Source of the DNA: Spiribacter halobius
GTDB lineage: Bacteria; Pseudomonadota; Gammaproteobacteria; Nitrococcales; Nitrococcaceae
Assembly: GCF_020883455.1 (NCBI RefSeq)
Contig: NZ_CP086615.1
Span: 4,022,501 to 4,086,500 of the forward strand
Length of the DNA stretch: 64,000 nt
Direction of reading: 5' to 3'
Shown here: piece by piece, positions 33,328 to 42,020 of the stretch
Layout of the letters: each line of letters opens with the position of its first letter
Numbering within the stretch: the first letter of the stretch is position 1
Program-made: the position numbers and the translations under genes
The notes under the pieces: model-generated
What the model saw: the letters and a program-made list of their open reading frames with translations, nothing else
Databases searched by the model: none
Told to the model about the DNA's origin: nothing

Positions 33328-33954
33328 ATGAAGCTGGAAGAGGCCCTTCGCGCCAGGCGCTCCTGTCGCGAGTTCGCCCACGAACCCATCGAGGGCGAGT
33401 CATTGCGCCGCATTCTCAATGCCGCGTTTGGTCGCCCCAAGACGCAAGGCGCACGCCGCCACATCCCCTCGGCCGGGGAGTCTTATCCACTGCTGGCTCG
33501 GGTAGTTGCGTCGCGGGTCCTCGAGTTGCCCCGGGGCCTTTATGAGCACAACCCGGACGCGGATCGCCTGGAGCGAATCGCGCTCGCGGACCTCGGCGGG
33601 ACCGAGGAGCCGCAAAAGGCCCTGGTCGGCGCCACGATCGGCCAACAGACCTGGATCGGGGACGCGGCCGCGGTAGTCGGGGTTTTCGGGGCAACGGACG
33701 GGCTCGAGGCGCGCTTCGGCTCGCAACCACCGCCGGGTCGCTGGCAGCGCTACCTGTGGATGGAGGCGGGGGCTGCGGCCCAGAACGCCGCCCTGCGCGC
33801 CGCGGAGCAGGGGGTCGGGATGACGCTTGTCGGCGGCTTTGATGATCGGGCCGTTCAGCGCCTGTTCGGGCTCGGTGACGAGCCCCTGGTCGCGACCGCG
33901 CTTCTGGTGCTTGGCCGCCCCCTCCCAGGCGGCGCCGCGGGCGGGCACAGGTGA
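33328..33954 (+). CDS. Nitroreductase family protein (SagB-type)
   Basis: The 208-aa protein has the FMN-dependent nitroreductase fold. LEEALRARRSCREFAHEPIE holds the Arg-rich FMN-phosphate contact, PSAGESYPLLARVVASR is typical of SagB-type dehydrogenases (PSAG/RxYP), and WMEAGAAAQNAALRAAEQGV is the helix that lines the flavin. LGDEPLVATALLVLGRPLPG is the family C terminus. In RiPP clusters SagB oxidises azolines, but no YcaO or precursor is nearby, so it is an orphan oxidoreductase here. The ATG at 33328 follows GAGGATCGAGCG. Confidence 0.88.
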   Translation: MKLEEALRARRSCREFAHEPIEGESLRRILNAAFGRPKTQGARRHIPSAGESYPLLARVVASRVLELPRGLYEHNPDADRLERIALADLGGTEEPQKALVGATIGQQTWIGDAAAVVGVFGATDGLEARFGSQPPPGRWQRYLWMEAGAAAQNAALRAAEQGVGMTLVGGFDDRAVQRLFGLGDEPLVATALLVLGRPLPGGAAGGHR

Positions 33955-34342
33955 CGCGCCCGCCTTCGCGTCAGCGCTTCCACTCCCCGTAGGGATTCGG
34001 ATCGTGGTGGTCGCCGGGCCCGTCGTTGGCCTAATCCAGGTCAAAGCTGGTTGGAGGTGGACCTCCCGCGCTACCGCGAGCACTCCGGCGCCTCATTTCG
34101 AAGTTTGCTCAAGGCCTCGGCACTGACGGCGCGGGGCTGGCGGAGGGCAAGCTGGCAGTTTCGTGCTCCTCGCCGGGCTGCCCCCTGGGCGGTGCTCAAC
34201 TACTTGCCCGCGTAAAGCCTTCGGCAGAAACCAACCCAAGTCGCCCCGATCATGACCTTCGGCAACCTATCGACGGTCGTCATCGTGCTGCCAGTTCTGG
34301 CCGTGCTGCAGCCCGGGTAGGCAGATACATCACAACCACGCG
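33955..34342. other. Gap with decayed sequence
   Basis: About 390 bases without a gene. A minus-strand stretch near 33973-34020 reads GPGDHHDPNPYGEWKR and a stop, which looks like the natural C terminus of a lost small membrane protein, but the upstream frame is closed by a stop. Otherwise nothing is recognisable. Confidence 0.3.
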
Positions 34343-35059
34343 CTATCCCTCATCGAGATGCAGCGTTGTAACCTTCGCGGACTCGCGGCGCCAGACCCGG
34401 AAATGCTCGTCCATCGCCATTCGTGCCTCCTCCGGATCCCGGTACCGTATCGCCGAGAGAATGGCGCCATAGGTTTCGCGGACGCGCTCCTCGGCGCCTG
34501 GCACCTGGCGCACATTCTCAACGCGGCGCTCGAGAACGTGTCGCAGCACGGACGCCAAGCCGTCCACCAGCAACACGATCACGGCATTATGCGAGGCCCG
34601 GGCAAGTGCCGTATGGAACCCGTGGTGGGCATCCACAACGCCTTCGCCCTCGGCTGAGCGCGTGCGCTCCAGGTACCGATTCATGGCGTCCACCTCGTCG
34701 GTGCTCGCGTGTAACGCCGCAGAGTAGGCGATCTCGCGCTCGATCATTTCCTGGGCGCGCATCAGCTCCTCCACGGAGATGTAGCCGAGTTTGAGGGCCA
34801 CCTCGAAGTACATCTGCACGAACTGCGACTGGGGAAGCACTAGATACGTGCCACTGCCCTGCACGCGCTGAATGAGGCCTAGGCTTTCCAGTGCCGCCAG
34901 CCGCTCCCGCAGCGTGTGACGCTGGACCCGCAGCTGGCGCGCGAGATCGCGCTCGGTCGGCAGACGCACCCGTCCATGCGTATCCGCCTTGAGCTTGGCA
35001 ATGATCTCCTCGGTCAGTCGGCGGAAAAGGGAATCGCCCTCGCGGTTGCCGTTATCCAA
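34343..35059 (-). CDS. FadR-type GntR regulator (FCD domain)
   Basis: The 238-aa protein has a GntR winged HTH (about 10-80; RVRLPTERDLARQLRVQRHT, LRERLAALESLGLIQRVQGS) and an all-helical FCD effector domain (about 95-230; RAQEMIEREIAYSAALHAST, DAHHGFHTALARASHNAVIV, with metal-binding Asp/His residues). The family binds palindromic TNGTNNNACNA-type operators; an exact TGGT-N3-ACCA lies before the TRAP operon at 41466. It is the last gene of the island-1 operon and most likely its repressor, responding to the imported sugar, polyol or acid (inference). Confidence 0.92.
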   Translation of the reverse strand: MDNGNREGDSLFRRLTEEIIAKLKADTHGRVRLPTERDLARQLRVQRHTLRERLAALESLGLIQRVQGSGTYLVLPQSQFVQMYFEVALKLGYISVEELMRAQEMIEREIAYSAALHASTDEVDAMNRYLERTRSAEGEGVVDAHHGFHTALARASHNAVIVLLVDGLASVLRHVLERRVENVRQVPGAEERVRETYGAILSAIRYRDPEEARMAMDEHFRVWRRESAKVTTLHLDEG

Positions 35060-35101
35060 TGTTCCCTTCCCGACACCTGAACTGACTCGAAGCGGCCCTG
35101 G

Positions 35102-36613
35102 CTATTGGTCATCGCTAGCAAGCGCGCTCATGGACTCCGCCAGAGCAGGGTACAGCCCGTCATAGATCCGGGCCATCCGCTGGTACTTTTCCCGGCGGTG
35201 GTCATCGGCACTCGGCAGAATGGCATCGCTCTCCGAGTGGACCGTCGGCAGCCCCGCATCCGTGACAGCCCGGAAAACCCCACCGGCGATGCCGCCGAGC
35301 AGCGCGCCCCCGAGCGCAGACGCGTCGGTGATGTGCCCGGGCGAGAGTTCGATACCGAGGATATCCGCCTTGATCTGCAGCCAGAAGCGGCTCCGGGTGC
35401 CCCCGCCGACACTGAGCATACGTTGCGGTCGCCAATGCCAGCGCTCCTCCGCACGGCGCACGATCTGGAGCAGTCCGTAGGCCGTTCCCTCGAATACCGC
35501 ACGCACCATGTCCGCACGCCGGCTATCGAGCCGCAGCCCGACCCATGCACCGGAGGCGTTCGGGTCCCAGAGCGGACTCCGCTCACCGGCGAGATAGGGC
35601 AGGAAGACCACACCATTGGCTCCCGGCTCCGATTCGGCGGCAAGCTGCTCGAGCTCGGCAAGGCTGCGGAGCTCCGGCCACACCTTGCTGTGGAGCCATC
35701 CGAACGCGCCGCCTACGGTCGACATGGCGCCGTGCGCAAGCCACAGACCCGGAATGATGTGCTGGCGGTTCAGGAAGGCCGGGTCAAGGGCGGGTTCGTC
35801 CAGGCAGAACGTCACCACTCCGGACGTACCGATGGACTCGAAGGCCGTGTTGCCCTTGTTGATACCAAGCGCAAACGCCGCCGCGGCCGTATCCGCAGCG
35901 CCTGTGGCAACGGGCGTCCCCGCACTCAGGCCCGTTGCCCGCGCGACCGCCGCCGTCACGCCGCCCACGGCCTCCTCCGGCGGCCGCACCGGCACCATCT
36001 GCTCCCGACTGACACCGACGGCATCGAGCAGCTCAGAACGCCAGCCACACTCCGGCTCGCGAACCGACAACAATCCGGAATACGAAGCCTGGGTCGGATC
36101 GGTTGCCAGCTCCCCGGTCAGCCGTGCGGCGAGGAAGGTGTTCAGGAACCCGATGTGCCTGACCCGCGACCAGACCTGCGGTTCGTGCTCCATCACCCAG
36201 CGCAGCGTGCCGGCGGAACAGGTCGATGGGCTCATGCGGTTGCCGATGGCCTCGAACGCGGCCTCCTCCCCACCCAGCCGCTCGGCAAGACCGCGCATCA
36301 TCACACTCGCACGATTGTCGAGATAGGTGATACCGAGGCGGACCGGCTCGAGCGATTCGTCCAGCAACACGGTGGTGGGGCAGGTCGTGGACATCCCGAT
36401 ACCCGCCACGGCCCCAACACGCTCGGCCACCTCGGAGAGCGCCTCGACGACGAGCTCCCAGTAACGCTCGAGGTCGATTTCGGCCCAGCGCGGATGGCTC
36501 GTGACCAGCGGCACCGAGCGCTGCGCCTTGGCGTGGAGGCGGCCCTCGGCGGTAAACGCGCACACCTTGACCGCGCTGGTGCCGGCGTCGATTCCGAGAA
36601 GTACCTCAGTCAT
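35102..36613 (-). CDS. FGGY-family carbohydrate kinase
   Basis: The 503-aa protein has the FGGY kinase fold with an N-terminal ATPase domain (TEVLLGIDAGTSAVKVCAFT) and C-terminal domain with the ATP-binding loop (MLSVGGGTRSRFWLQIKADI). Catalytic-region segments are GIGMSTTCPTTVLLDESLEP and VATGAADTAAAAFALG. The best overall resemblance is to xylulokinase and LsrK-like branches, but substrate is not fixed by motifs. It would phosphorylate the keto-sugar made by the adjacent dehydrogenase. It overlaps the dehydrogenase gene by 8 bases. Confidence 0.92.
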   Translation of the reverse strand: MTEVLLGIDAGTSAVKVCAFTAEGRLHAKAQRSVPLVTSHPRWAEIDLERYWELVVEALSEVAERVGAVAGIGMSTTCPTTVLLDESLEPVRLGITYLDNRASVMMRGLAERLGGEEAAFEAIGNRMSPSTCSAGTLRWVMEHEPQVWSRVRHIGFLNTFLAARLTGELATDPTQASYSGLLSVREPECGWRSELLDAVGVSREQMVPVRPPEEAVGGVTAAVARATGLSAGTPVATGAADTAAAAFALGINKGNTAFESIGTSGVVTFCLDEPALDPAFLNRQHIIPGLWLAHGAMSTVGGAFGWLHSKVWPELRSLAELEQLAAESEPGANGVVFLPYLAGERSPLWDPNASGAWVGLRLDSRRADMVRAVFEGTAYGLLQIVRRAEERWHWRPQRMLSVGGGTRSRFWLQIKADILGIELSPGHITDASALGGALLGGIAGGVFRAVTDAGLPTVHSESDAILPSADDHRREKYQRMARIYDGLYPALAESMSALASDDQ

Positions 36614-37649
36614 GTCGTATCGCCACCTTCACCCCGTCACCGCTCTCGGCAAGCGCAAACGCTTCGCCGATATCCTGCAGTGCGAGGCGATGCGTCACCA
36701 GCTCGCCGGCCGCAATCACACCGGCCTCGATAAGGCGAAGCGAGCGCTCGTACTGCCGGCGCGTGAGCGCGCTGGCGCCGGTGACATGCAACTCGTTGTA
36801 ATGGATGAGGTTCGGATCGATCGCGGCGGTTTCACCCTTGGTGAAGCCTGCGAACAAGTTTACGCGCCCCTGCTTACGCACGACCTCGAAGGCCTGGTTC
36901 ACGAGTACCGGCAGACCGATAGCAACAATCGCCACGTCGGCCCCTAGGCCGTCACAATGCGCGCGCACGGCCTCGACCAAATCCTCTGAACCCGGGTCAA
37001 TCACGACCTCTGCACCGAGCGAGCGTGCGAGCTCACGCCGGCGAGCGTTCGGCTCGCTGACGATCACCTGGCGCGCTCCCGCCACACGGGCAAGTTGCAG
37101 ATGCATAAGACCGATCGGCCCGGCCCCCATCACGACCACGCTGTCGCCGATGCCCACCTCCGCGTTCTCCTGACCGTTCAGGCAGCAGGCGAGCGGCTCG
37201 GCGAGGGCCGCCTGCTCCCAGGACGTGCCCGGTGCGAGCTTGTAGACGTTGCCGGCGGCAACCCCAGTCGCGGGGATGCGCATGTATTCGGCGAAGGCGC
37301 CATCGTACTCGTAGCCCATGGCCGTGCGGTTCGCACAGAGATTCTCGCGCCCCTGCTTGCAGTAATCACAGCGCAGACAGGGGATTACGGGATCCATGGC
37401 GACGCCATCGCCGAGCTCGAAGCCACTGACGCCACTTCCGACGTCAATGATCTCCCCGGCAAACTCGTGACCGATGATCGATGGCGTGCGCACACCCTTG
37501 GTCTTGCGTCCGTGGAAGATCCGCAGATCGGTGCCACAAATGGTGGCCGCCCTCACCCGCAGCAGCAGCTCACCGGCGCCGGCGGTCGGGGTCTCCACCT
37601 CCGCGTAGCGAATGTCCTCCGGGGCATGGAATACCGCAGCACGCATCAC
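36606..37649 (-). CDS. Zinc-dependent alcohol/polyol dehydrogenase (MDR family)
   Basis: The 347-aa medium-chain dehydrogenase has catalytic zinc ligands in ATICGTDLRIF (Cys) and IIGHEFAGEIIDVG (His-Glu), a structural zinc site with four Cys (CLRCDYCKQGRENLC), and NAD fold VVMGAGPIGLMHLQLA. AYTHR-like segment is replaced by LVTHRLALQDIGEAFALAES near the end. It resembles sorbitol/threonine dehydrogenases. In this operon it probably oxidises an imported polyol or sugar before phosphorylation. It overlaps the aldolase gene by 4 bases and the kinase gene by 8 bases. Confidence 0.92.
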   Translation of the reverse strand: MMRAAVFHAPEDIRYAEVETPTAGAGELLLRVRAATICGTDLRIFHGRKTKGVRTPSIIGHEFAGEIIDVGSGVSGFELGDGVAMDPVIPCLRCDYCKQGRENLCANRTAMGYEYDGAFAEYMRIPATGVAAGNVYKLAPGTSWEQAALAEPLACCLNGQENAEVGIGDSVVVMGAGPIGLMHLQLARVAGARQVIVSEPNARRRELARSLGAEVVIDPGSEDLVEAVRAHCDGLGADVAIVAIGLPVLVNQAFEVVRKQGRVNLFAGFTKGETAAIDPNLIHYNELHVTGASALTRRQYERSLRLIEAGVIAAGELVTHRLALQDIGEAFALAESGDGVKVAIRHD

Positions 37650-38467
37650 CGACCCTCCCGGCGGCGCGCGGCCTGCTCCTCGTAGATGTCGAGGGCCTCG
37701 GATACGGTGGCTTCATCGTGCATGAGCGAGGCGATCGCCCGGATGACGGCGGCGGTGTCCTCGTGCTGCCACACGAAGCGCCCGTAGGTCACGCCGGCAA
37801 GGCCGACATCGAGCGCCTCGCGCGTCATCCTCAGGTAGTCCTCGAGGTTGTCCCCCATGTCACCGCCGGCCAGGGCGACCCGCGACGGGCAGGCCTCGAC
37901 CACCTTGCGGAAGCTCTCGCCGGAACCCGTCCAGAGCGTCTTGATCAGGTCCACCCCCAGCTCCGCGCCCGCCCGCGCGGCGTAGGCCACTGCATCAGCG
38001 GAACTGGGATCCTTGATCATCGAGCCCTTCGGGTAGATGTGGGCGATCAGCGGCATGCCCGCGAGTGCCGCTTCGCGCGACAGGCGGCCGAGGTTCGTGA
38101 GCTGGGTCGTCTGCTCGGGGCCGCCAACAATCATCCCCACCGAGATGGCGTCGGCGCCGTAGCGCACAGCCTCGTCCACCTCCGCGACGATGGCCTCCTC
38201 GTGCGGGTGGTACTGGGTCGAGTAGGCGCTCGCCTTGAAGATCATGGAAACCTTGCCCGCGTGCGGTGGGAAGACCTTCTCGGCGATGCCCTTGTGCATG
38301 GTGACCGCCTCCGGACCACCGTCGACGACGCGATCCAGGACGCTCGAAATGTCCTCTATGCCCGGCAGGACACCACGCGTGATGGGGTGATCGACGGTGA
38401 TGCCTAGCATGCGGCCAGACTTGCGGTTGAGAAGCCGGCTGAGACGAATCTGCTTGCCTACGAACAT
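37646..38467 (-). CDS. Class I aldolase (DeoC/FbaB/LsrF family)
   Basis: This 273-aa TIM-barrel protein has family segments SGRMLGITVDHPITRGVLPG, GPEAVTMHKGIAEKVFPPHA, EVDEAVRYGADAISVGMIVG, and GVDLIKTLWTGSGESFRKVV, in which the Lys of IKTLW matches the Schiff-base position. VALAGGDMGDN is the phosphate-binding loop. Relatives include fructose-bisphosphate aldolase class I and LsrF, the thiolase/aldolase of autoinducer-2 breakdown. With the neighbouring kinase and dehydrogenase it probably cleaves or transfers from a phosphorylated ketose. The stop overlaps the dehydrogenase start by 4 bases. Confidence 0.9.
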   Translation of the reverse strand: MFVGKQIRLSRLLNRKSGRMLGITVDHPITRGVLPGIEDISSVLDRVVDGGPEAVTMHKGIAEKVFPPHAGKVSMIFKASAYSTQYHPHEEAIVAEVDEAVRYGADAISVGMIVGGPEQTTQLTNLGRLSREAALAGMPLIAHIYPKGSMIKDPSSADAVAYAARAGAELGVDLIKTLWTGSGESFRKVVEACPSRVALAGGDMGDNLEDYLRMTREALDVGLAGVTYGRFVWQHEDTAAVIRAIASLMHDEATVSEALDIYEEQAARRREGR

Positions 38468-38484
38468 TGGTTTGTACCTCCGGT

Positions 38485-39780
38485 TCAGCGGCCGCCGCCA
38501 TACAGGTCGAGCAGCTCAAGCGGATAGAGAGTGATGGCAGGGAAGAGCACGAGCAGCAGTACGGCGAAGCCGAGCACGCCCATGAGCGGCAGCGAGGCAC
38601 GGATCACCGACTCGATCCGCATGTTCGCCACCTGCGCCGCCGTAAACAGACACACACCTACGGGCGGTGTGATGAGTCCCAGGCCGAGCGCGATAACGGT
38701 CACCACGAGGAAATGGATCGGATCGACACCGACCTGCTCGGCGCCCGGGAGAAGAATCGGAATGAGCACGAAGAGCGCCGCAATGGCGTCCATGAACATC
38801 CCGACGATCACGAGGAAGGCGAAGATCAGCAACAGAGCGATGCGCGGATCCTCGGTCACCGTGGCCAGCACCGAGGCCACCTGGGCAGGCAGCCCATCGA
38901 AAGTGAACACCCAGGCCGCAATCTTTGCGGTGGCCGCGATGAACAGGATCGTGCCGCTCAGCTTCGCGGTGGCGAAGAGATAGCGCGGTATGTCCCGCCA
39001 GCGCAGCTCCCGGAAGACGTAGATCGACAGGAACAGAGTGTAGAGGACCGCCACGCCTGCCGCCTCGGTGGGTGTGAACAGGCCGCCGACGATGCCGTAG
39101 AGCAGAATCACGGGCGTCATCAGCGCGGGCAGCCCCTCAACCGCGCTCGCCAGCAACTCGCGCCCGGTGAAGCGCACGGTCTCCAGCTCGGTACGCCGGG
39201 CATAGAGATGGTTGTAGCCCATGAACAGAAGCGCGACGAACACGCCGGGTACCAGGCCCGCGATCAGCAGCACGCCGATCGACTCACCGGCTACCGAGCC
39301 GGCGATGATCATCAGGATCGACGGCGGAATGATCGTGGCGAGCACGCTCGTGGTCAGCGTCAGTGCGACCGCGTAACCCCGGGAATAGCCGTGCTGGACC
39401 ATCGCCGAGATTTCCACGCGACCGAGAGAGGCGATGTCCGCGACCGACGACCCCGAGATCCCGCCGAAGATGACCGAGGTCACCACGTTCACATGGCCGA
39501 GGCCCCCGGGGAGCCAGCCGACAACGGCGTTGGCGAAACGGAATATCCGCGCCGCGGTGCCGCCGTGCTCCATCAGCAGCCCCACGAGGATGAACAGTGG
39601 CACGGCGACGAGAAGAAAGGAGTTCATGCCCGAGAACATCGTCTGGGGCACCAGACTCATCGGCATCGGCGTGAACAGCGCGAGCGTCGCCACCCCGGAG
39701 ATGCCGAGACTGACGGCCAGCGGGACGCCGAGCAGCGAGAGCACGAAGAACCCGAGCAACAGGAACAGGCTCATGCTCAT
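38485..39780 (-). CDS. TRAP transporter large permease (DctM), island 1
   Basis: The 431-aa protein has about 12 hydrophobic segments. DctM landmarks are FVLSLLGVPLAVSLGISGVA, LLVAVPLFILVGLLMEHGGT, VVTSVIFGGISGSSVADIAS, and IIPPSILMIIAGSVAGESIG. The large subunit couples substrate uptake to the sodium gradient. It overlaps dctQ by 4 bases and is 17 bases from the aldolase gene, so transporter and enzymes are one operon. Confidence 0.95.
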   Translation of the reverse strand: MSMSLFLLLGFFVLSLLGVPLAVSLGISGVATLALFTPMPMSLVPQTMFSGMNSFLLVAVPLFILVGLLMEHGGTAARIFRFANAVVGWLPGGLGHVNVVTSVIFGGISGSSVADIASLGRVEISAMVQHGYSRGYAVALTLTTSVLATIIPPSILMIIAGSVAGESIGVLLIAGLVPGVFVALLFMGYNHLYARRTELETVRFTGRELLASAVEGLPALMTPVILLYGIVGGLFTPTEAAGVAVLYTLFLSIYVFRELRWRDIPRYLFATAKLSGTILFIAATAKIAAWVFTFDGLPAQVASVLATVTEDPRIALLLIFAFLVIVGMFMDAIAALFVLIPILLPGAEQVGVDPIHFLVVTVIALGLGLITPPVGVCLFTAAQVANMRIESVIRASLPLMGVLGFAVLLLVLFPAITLYPLELLDLYGGGR

Positions 39781-40340
39781 CCCTCGGTCTCCTCCTCGCC
39801 CTCAATGCGCCGACGATGCACAAGCAGCGACTCCGTCACTGCGAGGATGCCGACGACGCCTGCCACGGGCACGGCAAGCCCGACGATCCACATCGGCATC
39901 GGAAGGGCCGTAGCAGTCTGGCCGCTATTGAACTGACGGATCAGCAGGCCACTGCCCTGAACCAGTAGAAAGGCGAAGAAGCCGACGCTGGCGACGCTGT
40001 ATAGCCCGACCGCCAGGAACCGTCGCAGCGGCTGCGGCAGAAAGAGCACGAACATCGACACACGCGCCGACGAGGCGTCACGGAACCCGATGCCCATACC
40101 GAGAAAGACCAGCCAGATGAAGAAGTACCGGGTCGCCTCCTCGGTCCACGCCGACGAGATGCCGAGCCAGCGGCTGGCCACCTGTACCGCGACGCTGACG
40201 ATCAACATCGCCACGGCCACGGTCGCCAGCGCGTCAGGCAAATGGTTGATGCGCTGCAGCCATCGTGTTGGGGCGCTGAGCCGGCGTCGATGAGCGGTCA
40301 GCGCCGCGCTCTGCTCGGCCGAATCCCGGGGCTCACTCAT
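39777..40340 (-). CDS. TRAP transporter small permease (DctQ), island 1
   Basis: The 187-aa protein has four hydrophobic segments (about 35-55, 70-90, 110-130, 150-172). DctQ features are QRINHLPDALATVAVAMLIV, WTEEATRYFFIWLVFLGMGI (WxxExxR motif) and the loop with FRDASSARVSMFVLFLP. N-terminal 25 residues are hydrophilic. It forms the membrane scaffold with DctM and lies downstream of the binding protein gene. Confidence 0.93.
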   Translation of the reverse strand: MSEPRDSAEQSAALTAHRRRLSAPTRWLQRINHLPDALATVAVAMLIVSVAVQVASRWLGISSAWTEEATRYFFIWLVFLGMGIGFRDASSARVSMFVLFLPQPLRRFLAVGLYSVASVGFFAFLLVQGSGLLIRQFNSGQTATALPMPMWIVGLAVPVAGVVGILAVTESLLVHRRRIEGEEETEG

Positions 40341-40383
40341 GACGGGCTCCGCACGAGTTGGACAGGTAAGTGTCAGGCAGAGA

Positions 40384-40408
40384 CCGGCGCGGCGGATGGC
40401 CGCGCCGG
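40384..40408 (-). terminator. Intercistronic hairpin after the TRAP binding-protein gene
   Basis: CCGGCGCGGC-GGATG-GCCGCGCCGG is a perfect 10-bp stem with 5-base loop, 15 bases beyond the binding-protein stop and before dctQ. No U-run follows, so it is more likely a 3' mRNA stabiliser or partial attenuator than a full terminator. Confidence 0.6.
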
Positions 40409-40423
40409 CATTGGGACCGGGAG

Positions 40424-41425
40424 TCAGTCCTTGCCCACGAACTCGAGCGTGCGCTCGAAGAACGCCTCGTCCTCCACGAGCTCCGCGAACGTGGGGTACA
40501 GCGGCGCTGCCACATCCACGAACATCTGCTGCTGTTCGTCGGTGAGCTCGTAGACCTCCATACCGTTCTCACGCAGCGTGGCCAGAGCCTCGTCGTGCTC
40601 GGCGGCATCGAACTCGAGCTTCCACTGCAGCGTCTCGTTCGCGGCCTCGCGGATAGCGGTGCGCTGCTCTTCGCTCAGGCCCGACCAGCGGCCCTGATTC
40701 ACCCCGAGCACCCAGGCGTCCGCCATGTGGTTGGACAGCGTGATGTAGTCCTGAACCTCGTAGAATTTCGCGGCGACCGGGATATTGACGGGGTTCTCCT
40801 GACCGTCGATCACGCCGACCTGGAGGGCGTTGTAGACCTCGCTGAAGGCCATCGGCGTCGGCGCGGCACCGGTTGCCTCGAAGAACTCCACCCAGAGGGG
40901 GTTGTTCGGCACCCGGAACTTCAGCCCCTCCATGTCCGAGGGCTCCTGGATCTCGCGCACGGAATTGGTGATCTGGCGGAAGGGTCGCGGCCACATGTCA
41001 ATGCCGACGATATCGAGCCGCTCCAGATCACCGAGCAGCTCTCCCCCCAGATCGCTGTCCAGATAGTTCACGATCTGTTCGGTGTCATCGAACAGGTAGG
41101 GCACGGAAATGGCGGTGAACTTGGGGTTGAAGCTGGCGTATAGCGAGCTCGAGAGCAGCAGCATGTCGAGCGACCCCGACCCCAGCTGGTTGACGCCCGC
41201 CGGCGGGTCGCCGCCGTAGAGCGTGCCGTTCGGAAACACCCGGACGTCGATGGAGCCGTTGGTCTTCTCCTCGACCAGCTCGGCGAAATGGTTGCCCGCC
41301 CGGGTGATCGAGGACGACTCCGGGTCAGGCGTGGACAGGGTCAGTGTCGTCTGCGCCGCAGCGCCAAGGGACATGACGGACAGGGCCGCGGCAAGGGCCC
41401 CGCTGATAACAGGCGTCGATCGCAT
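40424..41425 (-). CDS. TRAP transporter substrate-binding protein (DctP), island 1
   Basis: The 333-aa periplasmic protein begins with a signal peptide (MRSTPVISGALAAALSVMSL, cleavage after GAAA). The DctP fold shows HFAELVEEKTNGSIDVRVFP, ITNSVREIQEPSDMEGLKFR (the conserved Arg that holds a substrate carboxylate in most family members) and YNALQVGVIDGQENPV. First gene of the seven-gene island-1 operon. Its start follows GCAGGAGGAGAGACC. The ligand is unknown; the downstream enzymes suggest a polyol, sugar or sugar acid. Confidence 0.94.
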   Translation of the reverse strand: MRSTPVISGALAAALSVMSLGAAAQTTLTLSTPDPESSSITRAGNHFAELVEEKTNGSIDVRVFPNGTLYGGDPPAGVNQLGSGSLDMLLLSSSLYASFNPKFTAISVPYLFDDTEQIVNYLDSDLGGELLGDLERLDIVGIDMWPRPFRQITNSVREIQEPSDMEGLKFRVPNNPLWVEFFEATGAAPTPMAFSEVYNALQVGVIDGQENPVNIPVAAKFYEVQDYITLSNHMADAWVLGVNQGRWSGLSEEQRTAIREAANETLQWKLEFDAAEHDEALATLRENGMEVYELTDEQQQMFVDVAAPLYPTFAELVEDEAFFERTLEFVGKD

Positions 41426-41457
41426 GGTCTCTCCTCCTGCGATGTCGTTAGCTCAAG

Positions 41458-41480
41458 ACCACCTAATTGGTGGTACCAAT
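41458..41480. promoter_or_regulatory. FadR-type operator upstream of island-1 operon
   Basis: ATTGGT-GGT-ACCAAT (41466-41480) matches the GntR/FadR consensus TGGT-N3-ACCA exactly. It overlaps a second palindrome ACCACC-TAATT-GGTGGT (41458-41474). It lies 41 bases upstream of the binding-protein start and is the likely binding site of the operon's own GntR regulator. Confidence 0.7.
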
Positions 41481-42020
41481 ATGAGTAGCAGCAACGAGGG
41501 CGGCCTTCAAGTGGTCCAACCTTTGGTGCGACGGGCGGAGGATGAGTGGCCAGGTCAGGACTGCGGGCTGCAGAAGGGAAGCAAGTGCGTCGGTTCGCTG
41601 ACTGGGGAGGTGGCGTCGTTGGAGTTATCGTTTCCGACTACGCCGCTATCCGGGCGCTCCTGCGGTCACCACCAGCGCAAGGCCACTGGAGATCGTTGAT
41701 TGATCCCCCTCCCGCAGGATTCCGGACCGCCGGCAGCTGTAAAACCGGCCATGTTCTACGGCCCGCACCGCGCATGGTCATGCCGGGAAGGGGCGGCGCG
41801 CTTTACCGAGTGGCTGATCGCCTTTGCGCTCAAGTACCTCTGCTGATTTCTTGAAATAAGAACCGAGACATTGTCAGCCGCCAACCCGCGCGGTTGTCTG
41901 GTCAAACCTTCGCCATTTTGAAATGAAGTTCCAAACAGTCTGAGTCCTATTCCAAAACCCAACAAAACCAAGGAAATACAGCACTGGGAACTCGAGCTCA
42001 GCAAACCGGCATGCCGCTAA
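41481..42020. other. Intergenic stretch with possible LysR tail
   Basis: About 540 bases with no intact gene. A plus frame at about 41757-41845 ends REGAARFTEWLIAFALKYLC and a stop, reminiscent of the last helix of a LysR effector domain. An AT-richer stretch (about 41850-41990) precedes the 42021 gene end. Decayed regulator is possible but weakly supported. Confidence 0.3.

Noticed and set aside
32960-33331. Possible gene upstream of the nitroreductase
   Set aside because: Composition is Ala/Thr/Pro-rich with no recognisable fold or ribosome-binding site supporting a specific start.
33328-33954. SagB-type nitroreductase as part of an azole-peptide (RiPP) cluster
   Set aside because: No YcaO cyclodehydratase, precursor peptide or exporter is nearby. 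The upstream Ser/Cys-rich frame has no good start.
35105-36733. 542-codon open frame antisense to the FGGY kinase
   Set aside because: The kinase frame carries full family motifs; the antisense frame is Arg/His/Pro-rich shadow sequence from GC-rich codon bias.
38467-39936. 489-codon open frame antisense to dctM
   Set aside because: Extremely His/Arg/Glu-rich, the mirror of hydrophobic codons in the permease. No motif or ribosome-binding site.
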